Assembly (NCBI GenBank): GCA_964614265.1
Contig: CAZTKT010000041.1
Coordinates: 1-5,308 of the forward strand
Origin: JACQKD01 sp964614265
Lineage (GTDB): Bacteria > Patescibacteriota > Minisyncoccia > Phycocordibacterales > UBA918
DNA length: 5,308 nt
Reading direction: 5' to 3'
Position numbers and translations under genes: made by a program. The notes beneath the pieces are model-generated. The model ran no database searches and was not told where the DNA came from. It saw nothing but the letters and a program-made list of their open reading frames with translations. This document shows, piece by piece, positions 4,936-5,308 of this stretch (the first letter of the stretch is position 1; each line of letters opens with the position of its first letter).

Positions 4936-5268
4936 ATGCGTTTCTTTATTCCAAATCAGATGGTAGCGGCATTGCGTGAAAATGTGGTTGGTCGGCGTGA
5001 ATTTTATTGTTATGCGATTGTGCGGACAGTGGCATTGTCCAACTTTTTTCTAGTTGATCCAGCTGACTTCGTTACTCTGCCAATTTTTTATAGGTATTTC
5101 ATGGTAGTGATACTCACGACCCTTATAAGTGTTTGGGTCGCATATTATGCAAACAACTCTGGAGACGGTAAGCAGTTTTGGTACAGATATTTTTGCACCT
5201 CGTTTCCGATTTCATTGCTTATGATTGGCATTAGTCTGGTAGCAGTCCCCCAACCACCTTTGAAGTAG
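4936..5268 (+). CDS. Small membrane protein, unknown function
   Basis: A 110-aa protein beginning with ATG 14 nt after the previous stop, without an obvious Shine-Dalgarno, so translation may depend on the upstream gene. Two clear hydrophobic segments lie at about 51-70 and 88-104, and a weaker one at about 26-40. Between the clear pair is a polar, aromatic-rich stretch NNSGDGKQFWYRYFC (73-87) followed by PIS. An N-x-x-GDG-x-x-F-x-x-R pattern followed by a PI motif looks like a conserved motif of uncharacterised small membrane proteins, but I cannot attach a family name. Its spacing and strand tie it to the larger membrane protein upstream, and they may form a complex. Confidence 0.7.
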   Translation: MRFFIPNQMVAALRENVVGRREFYCYAIVRTVALSNFFLVDPADFVTLPIFYRYFMVVILTTLISVWVAYYANNSGDGKQFWYRYFCTSFPISLLMIGISLVAVPQPPLK

Positions 5269-5270
5269 GA

Positions 5271-5305
5271 CAGTTAGAATAATTGTATTAGCAATTAACT
5301 AACTG
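5271..5305. repeat. Inverted repeat at the window end, possible terminator
   Basis: CAGTTAG (5271-5277) pairs with CTAACTG (5299-5305). Inside, AATTG (5281-5285) pairs with CAATT (5292-5296) around a 6-nt loop. It starts 3 nt after the stop of the small membrane protein, where an operon terminator is expected, but the window ends before any T-run could be seen. Its AT-rich stem is weak. Confidence 0.4.
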
Positions 5306-5308
5306 AAA

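Overview
The window holds seven genes in three blocks on both strands, all using the standard code (UAA, UAG and UGA all appear as stops). I see no mobile element, CRISPR array, tRNA or rRNA. The genome type is ambiguous. The tandem-receiver response regulator and the DUF192 protein look like those common in Patescibacteria (CPR) and environmental metagenome bins. The centre, however, carries an outer-membrane beta-barrel with a Sec signal and a terminal phenylalanine, plus a periplasmic lipoprotein peptidase. These demand a two-membraned (Gram-negative type) cell, so I favour an uncultured diderm and cannot name a phylum.

Left block (61-1378, minus strand): a two-receiver response regulator without an output domain, followed after 7 nt by a membrane-anchored DUF192 protein. 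The regulator has a candidate promoter so close to its ATG that the message may be nearly leaderless. A 256-nt spacer (1379-1634) holds this promoter, a nested inverted repeat and the terminator of the next operon.

Central block (1571-3882): a minus-strand operon encodes a FapF-like outer-membrane barrel (GTG start, strong Shine-Dalgarno) and a FapD-like C39 cysteine peptidase lipoprotein, coupled by a TGATG overlap and ended by a clear intrinsic terminator. From the same 212-nt intergenic region a plus-strand gene is read divergently, also with GTG and AAGGAGG. It encodes a 142-aa secreted protein of no family I recognise, with a hydrophobic core and a CX5C pair. The -35 boxes of the two predicted promoters lie 3 nt apart. 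My reading is a reduced Fap-like export unit (channel plus peptidase) with a divergently expressed candidate cargo. No recognisable amyloid subunits (FapB/FapC) are present. This is the most interesting part of the window.

Right block (3763-5308, plus strand): a 211-nt spacer with two strong hairpins, then two closely spaced genes for unrecognised integral membrane proteins (about 315 and 110 aa), and a hairpin at the window end that may close the pair.
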